Below are positions 1 through 6,822 of a stretch of 18,871 bases of DNA, piece after piece. How positions within the stretch are numbered: position 1 is the first letter of the stretch; the number at the start of each line of letters is the position of its first letter. The notes beneath the pieces are model-generated. The model searched no databases. It had not been told where the DNA came from and saw only the letters and a program-made list of their open reading frames with translations. Position numbers and translations under genes: made by a program. This DNA comes from JAFGKM01 sp964408175 (GTDB taxonomy: Bacteria; Ratteibacteria; UBA8468; B48-G9; JAFGKM01), in contig CAYOYL010000049.1 in assembly GCA_964408175.1 (NCBI GenBank), positions 1 to 18,871 on the forward strand. Direction: 5' to 3'.

Positions 1-1105
1 GCCATACTGCGGTTAGGTTTAAGGGCATATCTTCTTTTCTGCCTTCAGTAAGCGAGATAAGAAGCGGAATGCCTTCCTGTTTTTCTGATTGCTGTAGAAT
101 CGAGTCTGACGGGACCCTCACAAAAACAGGGGTTTCCTTTTTGCCTGCCCAGAGGATGCTTTTAATGAGGAGTGAAAACTCTGCTTCGTTCCAGAGGCCT
201 GCGCTGCGGTACCATACCCGTTTCCCGGCGGTTGAATCAGCCGGGTAGGCATACGCTATCGTAAATCCAGGCCAGCCGGCACAGTAAGAAACCAGTCTGC
301 CGTTTTTCAGTTCATTTACGGCAATTACAATACCCTCTCCTTTGACAGGTCTGCCCCTCCAGTCAATGCATGTATCCGCGCTCAGTATCTTCCTGCCTGC
401 AGTCTTTTCAGGAATCGCTGCTTTAACCTGAGCGTTTTCAGGGAAACCTGAGCCTATAAAATGGTTTTCTGCCGCTTTATGGACAGTAAAAACAGACAAT
501 TTTCTTTTGTACACAGGAAAGAGTTTATGTATAGGGTTGTCTGCTCCTGTTGTACCTATGTCAACCCATCCTAACCCTTCATCAATCCATTTTTTGATGT
601 GCATCTGACCTTCGGGGGAAATAGCCCCGCCGTCAAAATCTGAAGAGACAACAACGTCAAATGAACCTTCTTCAATGGAACTTAGCAGTTTTTTCTCAAA
701 TTCTTTCCGGTCAAAACCGCGAACCTTCTGAAATCCGTCACCTGCAAGTGCTTCGGAAGAAAATAGGGAAACAGGCAGGGTGTCATATTCAAGGTTATCA
801 AAACGCGCTGCAAGTTCAAATGGGTAACGGGTATCTCTGTATGCCAGGATAAACAGAACTCGTATCTTTCCAGCCGCATAATTCCTTCTTATTACAGGGG
901 CATCACTTGCCGGAGGGCGTCCTGTTATAGTTGCCTGCTCAATCAACCTTTCACGCCAGGCGTTCATGTGTGTCAGTTTTAATTGGTTGATATCGTAGAC
1001 CCAGAATCTCTCCCACAAAGAGGGGCTTTTTATCTCTGCAGACTGTGCATTGAAAAAGAGTGAGGTGAGAATAAAAACAGATATGAATAAGAAACGTTTT
1101 CCCAT
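1..1105 (-). CDS. Secreted protein with glutamine-amidotransferase-like (ThuA-like) fold, partial
   Basis: I translated the minus strand from the ATG at 1105 by hand. It stays open for 368 codons to the window edge, so the C-terminus is missing. Residues 1-23 (MGKRFLFISVFILTSLFFNA, then QSA) form a signal peptide: basic start, hydrophobic core and an Ala-x-x-x-Ala-like cleavage site. After a short linker, residues from about 67 (KIRVLFILAYRDTRYPFE) begin an alpha/beta domain. The pattern FDVVVSSDFDGGAISPEG, then WIDEGLGWVDIG, then a late GRLVSYCAGWPGF strand and the LLIKSILWAGKK end matches the layout of ThuA or GATase1-like domains in secreted proteins of polysaccharide-degrading bacteria. 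I see no catalytic Cys-His-Glu triad, so an enzyme role is unproven. The assignment is by fold pattern only. It is probably periplasmic or exported. The SD is weak (GAAAGA). Confidence 0.7.
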   Translation of the reverse strand, partial: MGKRFLFISVFILTSLFFNAQSAEIKSPSLWERFWVYDINQLKLTHMNAWRERLIEQATITGRPPASDAPVIRRNYAAGKIRVLFILAYRDTRYPFELAARFDNLEYDTLPVSLFSSEALAGDGFQKVRGFDRKEFEKKLLSSIEEGSFDVVVSSDFDGGAISPEGQMHIKKWIDEGLGWVDIGTTGADNPIHKLFPVYKRKLSVFTVHKAAENHFIGSGFPENAQVKAAIPEKTAGRKILSADTCIDWRGRPVKGEGIVIAVNELKNGRLVSYCAGWPGFTIAYAYPADSTAGKRVWYRSAGLWNEAEFSLLIKSILWAGKKETPVFVRVPSDSILQQSEKQEGIPLLISLTEGRKEDMPLNLTAVW

Positions 1106-1204
1106 TGTCTTTCAGTAGATACTCAGAGGACCATATCTCGCTTATTTAAGAAACTCTCTGTACTTAATCTCCATATAAGGTTGAGGTTATATTCTTTATG
1201 TAAC

Positions 1205-1232
1205 CTTATCACATATCTCCACAGGCTGTCAA
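1205..1232 (-). promoter_or_regulatory. Possible sigma70-type promoter for the secreted protein gene
   Basis: On the minus strand a perfect TTGACA (1227-1232) is followed after 16 bp by GATAAG (1205-1210), which matches four of six TATAAT bases. It lies about 100 bp upstream of the ATG at 1105. The -10 and the region upstream of the -35 are flanked by the two halves of a 10-bp inverted repeat (1209-1250). Confidence 0.35.
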
Positions 1233-1250
1233 GTATAATAAGATATGTGA
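1209..1250. repeat. Perfect 10-bp inverted repeat around a -35 box
   Basis: TCACATATCT at 1209-1218 and AGATATGTGA at 1241-1250 are exact reverse complements with 22 nt between them. The half-site centres are 32 bp apart, close to three helical turns. This could be an operator for a dimeric regulator or simply a hairpin. The right half overlaps the start of the larger foldback element by 3 nt. Confidence 0.6.
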
Positions 1251-1523
1251 AATTCTGATATAAGAATTATAGAATGTGAGGGAAGAGAAAAGGGAAGTAT
1301 TGAGGAGCGAGTGCGGAAGGGCAGTAATAAGACAAGGTGAAAAGCGGTAGCGTTCGGACGACTACCTTACTCGGAGCTGTTTGAACCCTCCGAACAGGAG
1401 GGTGAGTTCTCCGAGAGGACGATTTCACCGTAGTTCTTATCTGCACTGAAGCTCAAGGCAAAGCCTGTTTCCGAGCACCGAAACTACTTTCTTTTCTCTA
1501 TATTCCCTTATATCGGAATTTCA
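1248..1523. ncRNA. 276-nt foldback element; candidate structured RNA or MITE-like element
   Basis: This gene-free stretch folds on itself over its whole length. The outer arms 1248-1264 and 1507-1523 pair at 16 of 17 positions. Moving inward, 1284-1292 pairs with 1491-1499 (9 bp) and 1295-1299 with 1485-1489. Next, 1321-1324 and 1327-1332 pair with 1441-1444 and 1435-1440, and 1336-1342 pairs with 1423-1429 (7 bp). That last helix closes a three-way junction. One branch is 1346-1353 with 1358-1366 (loop TCGG). The other is 1370-1376 with 1409-1415, capped by 1385-1391 with 1397-1403. A side hairpin sits at 1451-1476. No ORF of note lies inside. Strand is undecided. It directly follows the thpR stop codon on the minus strand and could also end that transcript. 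I do not recognise an Rfam family. A mobile foldback element is the main alternative. Confidence 0.55.
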
Positions 1524-1537
1524 GATCTGGTTAATTT

Positions 1538-2110
1538 TTATGTAACATCAGAAAAATTTGGAGATAAGGAGATAACGCAAAAAGTTGAGTATATTGAGCC
1601 TGAAGGTCTAAGTTCACTCTTAATCAGTTCTATCTCTTTAACCTGCATAACGCCAAAATTCTCTTCTTTGTATCTCTCTAACAGTCCTTTCAGAAAAGAA
1701 ATTTTAGGTGTGGATTTGAAGCGTGCTATGGTTATGTGTTCTCTGAAACGGTTTTCCTTTGTGAATCCTTCTGACTCAAGGTAATCCTCTATAAGGATGC
1801 TGAGTTTCTTCATCTTGCCTCTGGAATCTGCACCTATCCAGAAGACCCTTATTTTTTTTTCATCTGGAAATACACCCGCACCTTTCACCTCCATCTTAAA
1901 GGACTTATAATTCTTTAAGGTGTCGGATAAAACCTCATTTATACGAGGGACTTTCTCTTCAGTAACTTCTCCGAGAAACTTAAGGGTAATATGTAAATTT
2001 TCAGAAGGAACTATTCTTGCCTCCCGTACCTTTGACTGGAGTTTACGGCCGACCTCCACTATTCCTTCTTTTATATCTTCAGGTATTCTTACCCCTATGA
2101 ATAGCCTCAT
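1538..2110 (-). CDS. thpR: RNA 2',3'-cyclic phosphodiesterase (2'-5' RNA ligase family)
   Basis: This 190-residue protein has the two HxTx tetrapeptides that define the 2H phosphoesterase superfamily: H40-I-T-L (in ENLHITLKFLG) and H125-I-T-I (in REHITIARFK), about 85 residues apart as in LigT/ThpR. The length and the MRLFIGVRIP start are usual for the family. Known members hydrolyse 2',3'-cyclic phosphates on RNA ends and can reversibly join 2'-5' linkages; the physiological role in bacteria is uncertain. The enzyme is cytosolic. It is the last gene of the ilv-direction run, 55 bp after ilvC, and its SD (AAGGG) lies inside a small hairpin-forming repeat. An ATG at 2114 is in another frame. 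The foldback element follows its stop codon. Confidence 0.93.
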   Translation of the reverse strand: MRLFIGVRIPEDIKEGIVEVGRKLQSKVREARIVPSENLHITLKFLGEVTEEKVPRINEVLSDTLKNYKSFKMEVKGAGVFPDEKKIRVFWIGADSRGKMKKLSILIEDYLESEGFTKENRFREHITIARFKSTPKISFLKGLLERYKEENFGVMQVKEIELIKSELRPSGSIYSTFCVISLSPNFSDVT

Positions 2111-2117
2111 TCATTAT

Positions 2118-2159
2118 TTCACCCTTACCTACCCCTCTCTCCTCAAGAGGTGAAGGTGA
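2118..2159. repeat. Short hairpin-forming repeat between ilvC and thpR
   Basis: CCTCT (2134-2138) pairs with AGAGG (2146-2150) around a 7-nt loop, and TTCAC (2118-2122) can pair with GTGAA (2150-2154). The purine/pyrimidine-skewed sequence resembles small palindromic repeats scattered between genes in many bacteria. It contains or abuts the thpR ribosome-binding site and could modulate its translation. Confidence 0.35.
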
Positions 2160-2165
2160 TAATGA

Positions 2166-3158
2166 CTATTTTTTCAGCCAGGGCATCATTGCCCTCATCG
2201 CTTTTCCAACCTTTTCTATCAGGTGGTCTTCAGACTGGCGCATCAGAGCATTGAAGACAGGTCGTCCGACAGCATTTTCAGTAATCCATTCCCTTGCAAA
2301 CTCGCCATTCTGTATCTGTTCAAGAATTCCCTTCATGTTTTCTTTTACCTGTTCGTCCACCACCATAGGACCTCTTGTCATATCCCCGTACTCTGCAGTG
2401 TCACTTATTACCTTGCGCATACCCTGTATTCCCCGTTCATTAATCAGGTCCACAATGAGTTTAAGTTCATGGCAGGTCTCGTAGTATGCCACCTCAGGCT
2501 GGTATCCTGCCTCAACAAGGGTTTCAAATGCATACTTTATCAGTTGGGTTACACCGCCGCACAGAACTGTCTGTTCTCCAAAAAGGTCTGTCTCTGTCTC
2601 TTCCTTGAATGTGGTTTCAACCACACCGCATCTGGTTCCTCCAAGACCTTTGGCATAGGCAAGGGCAATCTTCATTGCCGAGCCTGTATGGTTCTGGTAA
2701 ACAGCCACTATACATGGGACTCCCTGCCCCTGTACAAACTGGTCTCTTACCAGGTCCCCCGGCCCTTTGGGTGCTACCATATACACATCAACATTTTCAG
2801 GCGGTACTATCTGGCTGAAATGGATAGAAAATCCATGAGCAAATCCAAGTGCCTTTCCCTCACTCATATTTGGAGCGATGTAATTTTTATAAACAGCAGG
2901 CTGTACATTATCCTGAACAAGCATCATTATAACATCACACTTTTTTGTCGCATCTGACGCCGAAACCGGTTTGAATCCATCTGCTACTGCCTTCTTGTAG
3001 TTAGGCGTCCCTTCCAGTTCACTTATCACAACTTCAACTCCACTGTCTTTCAAATTAAGAGCATGTGCCCTGCCCTGACTACCATACCCTATGATTCCTA
3101 CCTTCTTACCCTTAAAGAAACCCAAATCCGCATCCTTTTCATAATAAATCTTAGCCAT
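2166..3158 (-). CDS. ilvC: Ketol-acid reductoisomerase, class I (short form)
   Basis: IlvC isomerises and reduces 2-acetolactate or 2-aceto-2-hydroxybutyrate to the dihydroxy acids of valine and isoleucine synthesis. The 330-residue length is typical of class I. The Rossmann motif GIIGYGSQGRAHALNLKDSG is at 21-40. Active-site residues are visible: H108, K131, D191 and E195 (TDLFGEQTVLCGG), E227 and E231 (YYETCHEL), and S252. An SD (AAAGGAGG) precedes the ATG. It lies 55 bp after ilvN. The cofactor loop at 45-54 (ISELEGTPNY) is unusual: the basic residue and serines that normally hold the NADPH 2'-phosphate are absent, and Glu47 and Glu49 are present. This suggests NADH use or dual specificity, which is inference. 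Confidence 0.97.
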   Translation of the reverse strand: MAKIYYEKDADLGFFKGKKVGIIGYGSQGRAHALNLKDSGVEVVISELEGTPNYKKAVADGFKPVSASDATKKCDVIMMLVQDNVQPAVYKNYIAPNMSEGKALGFAHGFSIHFSQIVPPENVDVYMVAPKGPGDLVRDQFVQGQGVPCIVAVYQNHTGSAMKIALAYAKGLGGTRCGVVETTFKEETETDLFGEQTVLCGGVTQLIKYAFETLVEAGYQPEVAYYETCHELKLIVDLINERGIQGMRKVISDTAEYGDMTRGPMVVDEQVKENMKGILEQIQNGEFAREWITENAVGRPVFNALMRQSEDHLIEKVGKAMRAMMPWLKK

Positions 3159-3213
3159 TTTCCATTCCTCCTTTATAAATCAGTATTGTGCGTAATAGGT
3201 ACCTCTCAACTTC

Positions 3214-3732
3214 TTATCTTTTCTGGTTAAACTCCCTTGCCATTGCAACCTTCCCTGTCCTGACCATCTCTTTTATGCCATAACTCTTTAAAAGTTCAAC
3301 CATTGCTGTAACCTTGGATGTACCACCAACAATCTCAAGGGTCAATGACTTTTTACCGACATCAACCACCTTTGCCCTGAAAACATTTGCCAGTTGCATA
3401 ACATCCTGCCTTACCTCAGGATTAAGGGTTTTCACCTTTACCATAACAAGTTCCCTGTCAATAAAATCTCCTTCAGTAAGGTCAAAGACCTTTATCACGT
3501 CTATAAGTTTGTTTAACTGCTTATAAATCTGTTCCAGTATTCGTTCATCGCCCCTCACCACCAGCGTCATCTTTGAAACTGTAGGCTCTTCAGTTTCGGA
3601 AACGCACAAACTATCTATGTTGTATCCTCTGGCTGAAAAAAGCCCTGCAATCCTTGCCAGTACCCCTGACTTGTTTTCAACCGCTATCACAACAACATGC
3701 GACCTGAATACCTCTTTATTATTTTCCGCCAT
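3214..3732 (-). CDS. ilvN: Acetolactate synthase small (regulatory) subunit
   Basis: This 172-residue protein has an N-terminal ACT domain (about 11-85; HVVVIAVENKSGVLARIAG then FSARGYNIDSLCVSETE) and the second conserved ALS small-subunit domain (about 90-165, with VRQDVMQLANVFRAKVVDV and the final MVRTGKVAMARE). It binds IlvB, raises its activity and normally gives valine feedback inhibition. A strong SD (GGGGGAG) precedes the ATG. It lies 25 bp after ilvB, so the two subunits are surely co-transcribed. The length matches the family, which also fits the symbol ilvH; the single copy here cannot decide between the names. Confidence 0.96.
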   Translation of the reverse strand: MAENNKEVFRSHVVVIAVENKSGVLARIAGLFSARGYNIDSLCVSETEEPTVSKMTLVVRGDERILEQIYKQLNKLIDVIKVFDLTEGDFIDRELVMVKVKTLNPEVRQDVMQLANVFRAKVVDVGKKSLTLEIVGGTSKVTAMVELLKSYGIKEMVRTGKVAMAREFNQKR

Positions 3733-3757
3733 TTCACTCCCCCATTTTTATACACCT

Positions 3758-5425
3758 TTATGCAAGACCGTCAAGCATCTGGTCAAGAGATGCTCCTGTA
3801 GGAATCATAGGAAACACGTTCTCCTCTTCCACTATTCTGCAGTCAACGATAACGGGTTTTTTCTTCTCACTGAGAACCTTGTCTATGATATTATCAAAGG
3901 CATCCATTGAACTTACCCTGTAGCCGATGGCACCGTAAGCCTCAGCCAGTTTTACGAAATCTGGCTGGACATTTTCAACAAAGGAAAAGGCATATCTTTT
4001 TTTATAAAAAAGTTCCTGCCACTGTCTTATCATACCGAGACAGGTATTATTTAAGATGATGATTTTTATCGGCAGGCGGTGATAGACAGCAGTAGCAAGT
4101 TCCTGTATATTCATCTGAATACTCCCGTCACCTGCTATATCCACAACGACCTTGTCAGGATTTGCCATCTGCGTACCAATCGCTGCGGGGAAGCCAAAAC
4201 CCATCGTTCCCAACCCTCCGGAGGTAATCAAGGTGCGCGGCTTCTTGAATCTATAATACTGGGCCGTCCACATCTGGTTTTGTCCAACCTCAGTACATAT
4301 GATTGCATCATCAGGAAGCAGCCCTGACAGTCTTTCTATAATATACTGAGGTTTTAAGGCACTTTTTTCATAAGCAAGAGGGTATTTCTCCTTCCACTTT
4401 TTTATCTTGGACAGCCAGTCCTTTTTTGCCAGAGGTTTTACCTTTTCATTAAGTTTTTTAAGTATATCCTTTGCATTACCAACTATAGGAACATCCACAG
4501 CAATATTCTTGCTTATTGATGTGGGGTCAATGTCAATATGGACTATCTTTGCATTGGTAGCAAAGGTTTCAATCTTCCCTGTAATTCTGTCGTCAAAGCG
4601 TGCTCCTACAGATACTAAAAGGTCTGTTTCAACAACAGCATAGTTCGCATATTTTGTCCCGTGCATACCAAGCATACCCAGAGACAGAGGATGGTCAACA
4701 GGTAAACTTCCCAGTCCCATAAGGGTAAATGTTACGGGTATTCCCGCGGTTTCAACGAATTTTTTCAGTTCTTCCGATGCCCCTGCACTCATCACCCCGC
4801 CACCTGCGATTATCAAGGGCTTTTTTGACTCTTTAATCATCCCCCATGCTTTTTCAATCTGCACAGGATGCCCTTCATATACGGGGTTGTAACTTCTTAT
4901 TTCAACCTTTGAGGGACACCCTGATTTTGTTTCTGCTCTTTGTACATCAACAGGCAGGTCTATAAGAACCGGACCCGGTCTCCCTGACCTTGCTATATAA
5001 AACGCTTCTCTGATTGTCCTTGCCAGTTCATCCACATCTTTTACCAGATAGTTGTGTTTGGTTATGGGTCTTGTTATGCCGGTTATATCAGCCTCCTGGA
5101 ACGCATCACTTCCTATAAGGTGTGTTGCTACCTGCCCGGTAATGGCTACAATCGGGCTTGAGTCCATATATGCTGTTGCTATTCCTGTAACGAGATTTGT
5201 TGCCCCGGGCCCAGAAGTAGCAAAGCACACTCCTACTCTGCCTGATGACCTTGCAAAACCGTCAGCAGCGTGTGCTGCTCCCTGTTCGTGACGCACCAGT
5301 ACAAACTTTATACCGCTATCGTAAAGTTTATCACAAAGCGGTAAATAAGCACCCCCAGGATATCCAAAAACAATATCTACCCCTTCCTTCTTCAAACACT
5401 CCACAACTATCTCTGCACCAGTCAT
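3758..5425 (-). CDS. ilvB: Acetolactate synthase large (catalytic) subunit
   Basis: This ThDP enzyme condenses two pyruvates, or pyruvate with 2-oxobutyrate. I chose the ATG at 5425 (555 residues), which starts MTGAEIVVECLKKEG like other family members and has an SD (AAGAGGGG) 6 bp upstream. The reading frame runs 23 codons further upstream, but that part is encoded by the inverted repeat and is not plausible protein. Catalytic Glu47 is in RHEQGAAHAADGFA; the central FAD-binding-type domain follows; the C-terminal ThDP/Mg motif is GDGSIQMNIQELATAV ending in NN. The C-terminus is complete. It lies upstream of ilvN and 89 bp after purA, and that gap is almost filled by the 24-bp inverted repeat. 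The SD touches the base of that repeat's hairpin, so its translation may be sensitive to folding. Confidence 0.96.
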   Translation of the reverse strand: MTGAEIVVECLKKEGVDIVFGYPGGAYLPLCDKLYDSGIKFVLVRHEQGAAHAADGFARSSGRVGVCFATSGPGATNLVTGIATAYMDSSPIVAITGQVATHLIGSDAFQEADITGITRPITKHNYLVKDVDELARTIREAFYIARSGRPGPVLIDLPVDVQRAETKSGCPSKVEIRSYNPVYEGHPVQIEKAWGMIKESKKPLIIAGGGVMSAGASEELKKFVETAGIPVTFTLMGLGSLPVDHPLSLGMLGMHGTKYANYAVVETDLLVSVGARFDDRITGKIETFATNAKIVHIDIDPTSISKNIAVDVPIVGNAKDILKKLNEKVKPLAKKDWLSKIKKWKEKYPLAYEKSALKPQYIIERLSGLLPDDAIICTEVGQNQMWTAQYYRFKKPRTLITSGGLGTMGFGFPAAIGTQMANPDKVVVDIAGDGSIQMNIQELATAVYHRLPIKIIILNNTCLGMIRQWQELFYKKRYAFSFVENVQPDFVKLAEAYGAIGYRVSSMDAFDNIIDKVLSEKKKPVIVDCRIVEEENVFPMIPTGASLDQMLDGLA

Positions 5426-5439
5426 TGTTTTTCCCCTCT

Positions 5440-5513
5440 TGGGGTCAGCTCTTGACTCTTGACAAAACCGGAAATTTTGGAGAATTGATGTCAAGAGTCA
5501 AGAGCTGACCCCA
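5440..5513. repeat. Perfect 24-bp inverted repeat (REP/BIME-like) between purA and ilvB
   Basis: Positions 5440-5463 and 5490-5513 are exact reverse complements (TGGGGTCAGCTCTTGACTC and onward), separated by 26 nt. The unit itself holds a CTCTTGACTCTTGAC tandem. Such GGGGTCAG-ended pairs are a known style of intergenic repeat mobilised by REP-associated Y1 (IS200-like) transposases; that parentage is inference, as no transposase is in the window. As RNA it would form a very stable hairpin immediately after the purA stop codon (5515-5517) and directly before the ilvB SD. There is no T-run after it, so it is not a classical terminator. Confidence 0.9.
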
Positions 5514-5514
5514 T

Positions 5515-6786
5515 TTATTTAGATATTGTCTGTTCGCGGGATGACCCCACGGAAATTTTTGTAATAGGGACCTCTAACATCTGCTCAATCTTTTCTATAT
5601 ATCTTCTTGCATTTAGAGGAAGGTCCCCATATCTTGCTATTTTACTGACATCCTCATCCCATCCATCGACCTCTTCGTAAACCACATCACATCCAGAAAA
5701 TATCTTTGTACTCAATGGATAATCATTATAATCCGTCCCTCTAAAATTGTAAACTTTCCCGAGTTTGACTTTTTTGAGTCCGGAAAGAACATCAAGTTTT
5801 GTCATAATCAATTCATCCAGACCGTTGACTTTACAGGAGAATTTTACAAGTAAGGTGTCAAACCATCCACATCTTCTTGGCCTTCCTGTAGTCGCTCCAT
5901 ATTCATTACCTGTCTTTCTGATGATTTCCCCTTCTTCCCCCTTCAGTTCTGTAGGGAAAGGGCCCATTCCGACCCTTGTGGTATAGGACTTTACCACTCC
6001 AATTATCCTGCTGATTTTTTTGGGTGACAGCCCAAGTCCCGTACAGGCACCACCCGCAATGGTATTGGAAGCGGTAACATAAGGATAGGTGCCAAAGTCA
6101 ATGTCAAGGAATGTCCCCTGTGCACCCTCGGCAAGAACCTGCCTGCCTTTTTCTATCTCTTCAGCAAGATACAGAGGTACGTTCTTTACCATCTTCCTCA
6201 TACCCTCTCTATATTGAGATGTCTCTTCATATATCTTTTCCACTGCAAGCATTTCTTCCTTATAATACTCCTTAAAGAGATAATTTTTGAGTTCAAGAGC
6301 AATCTTCAGTTTTTCCCGGAAAATATCCTCTTCAAGAAAATCAATCACCCTTATACCTATCCTGTTAAACTTATCGGCATAGGTTGTACCTATTCCTCTT
6401 CCTGTTGTTCCCAGTTTTCCTTTGCCTCTGAATCTGTCTTCTATCTGGTCCAGAACCTTGTGGTACGGGAGAGTCATATGGGCATTCTCCGCAATAAAAA
6501 GGCGACCATCAATGGAAACCCCGTTCTTCTCAAGGTATTCAATTTCTTTGAACAGGGAAACGGGGTCAACAACAACACCGTTGCCTATAACACAAACCAT
6601 TTCAGGATAAAGGATGCCTGAAGGAACAAGATGGAAGATATACTGTTTATCTTTTATAACCACAGTATGTCCTGCATTACCTCCCCCTTGATACCTTGCC
6701 ACAATATCCATATCCTCAGCAAGGTAGTCAATTACCTTCCCTTTCCCTTCATCCCCCCACTGTGTACCCAGAACCACTGTTACCAT
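5515..6786 (-). CDS. purA: Adenylosuccinate synthetase
   Basis: PurA converts IMP, aspartate and GTP to adenylosuccinate, the committed step to AMP. The 423-residue length is normal. The P-loop-like start GTQWGDEGKGKVIDYLAE (7-24), YQGGGNAGHTVV with the conserved His, GTTGRGIGTTYADK, LAEGAQGTFLDIDFGTYPYVTASNT, and GATTGRPRRCGWFD are all present. The C-terminus ends KISVGSSREQTISK, close to the usual GxxRxQTI ending. The SD AGGAGAG precedes the ATG. It sits in the branched-chain amino-acid gene run, 36 bp after the dehydrogenase gene and upstream of ilvB. That location is not typical of purA and suggests a shared transcript for amino-acid and purine synthesis. Confidence 0.97.
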   Translation of the reverse strand: MVTVVLGTQWGDEGKGKVIDYLAEDMDIVARYQGGGNAGHTVVIKDKQYIFHLVPSGILYPEMVCVIGNGVVVDPVSLFKEIEYLEKNGVSIDGRLFIAENAHMTLPYHKVLDQIEDRFRGKGKLGTTGRGIGTTYADKFNRIGIRVIDFLEEDIFREKLKIALELKNYLFKEYYKEEMLAVEKIYEETSQYREGMRKMVKNVPLYLAEEIEKGRQVLAEGAQGTFLDIDFGTYPYVTASNTIAGGACTGLGLSPKKISRIIGVVKSYTTRVGMGPFPTELKGEEGEIIRKTGNEYGATTGRPRRCGWFDTLLVKFSCKVNGLDELIMTKLDVLSGLKKVKLGKVYNFRGTDYNDYPLSTKIFSGCDVVYEEVDGWDEDVSKIARYGDLPLNARRYIEKIEQMLEVPITKISVGSSREQTISK

Positions 6787-6822
6787 TATACTCTCCTAAT
6801 GAGATTTTTTGTTTCTGTACAA

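Noticed and set aside
661..879. Small ORFs at 661-852 (+) and 682-879 (-)
   Set aside because: Both lie within the secreted protein gene, which is open across the whole stretch in another frame.
1133..1172. 10-codon minus-strand ORF MEIKYREFLK upstream of the secreted protein gene
   Set aside because: Too short, no SD and no amino-acid run typical of attenuation leaders.
1106..1537. tRNA, tmRNA or RNase P RNA in the gene-free region
   Set aside because: No cloverleaf, CCA end or conserved RNase P/tmRNA core words were found, only the foldback structure.
2223..2957. 244-residue plus-strand ORF opposite ilvC
   Set aside because: It is the antisense shadow of a well-supported gene, with cysteine- and histidine-rich, low-plausibility sequence.
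5426..5494. Longer ilvB start at 5494
   Set aside because: The extra 23 codons are encoded by the inverted repeat and have no family match; the ATG at 5425 has an SD and a canonical N-terminus.
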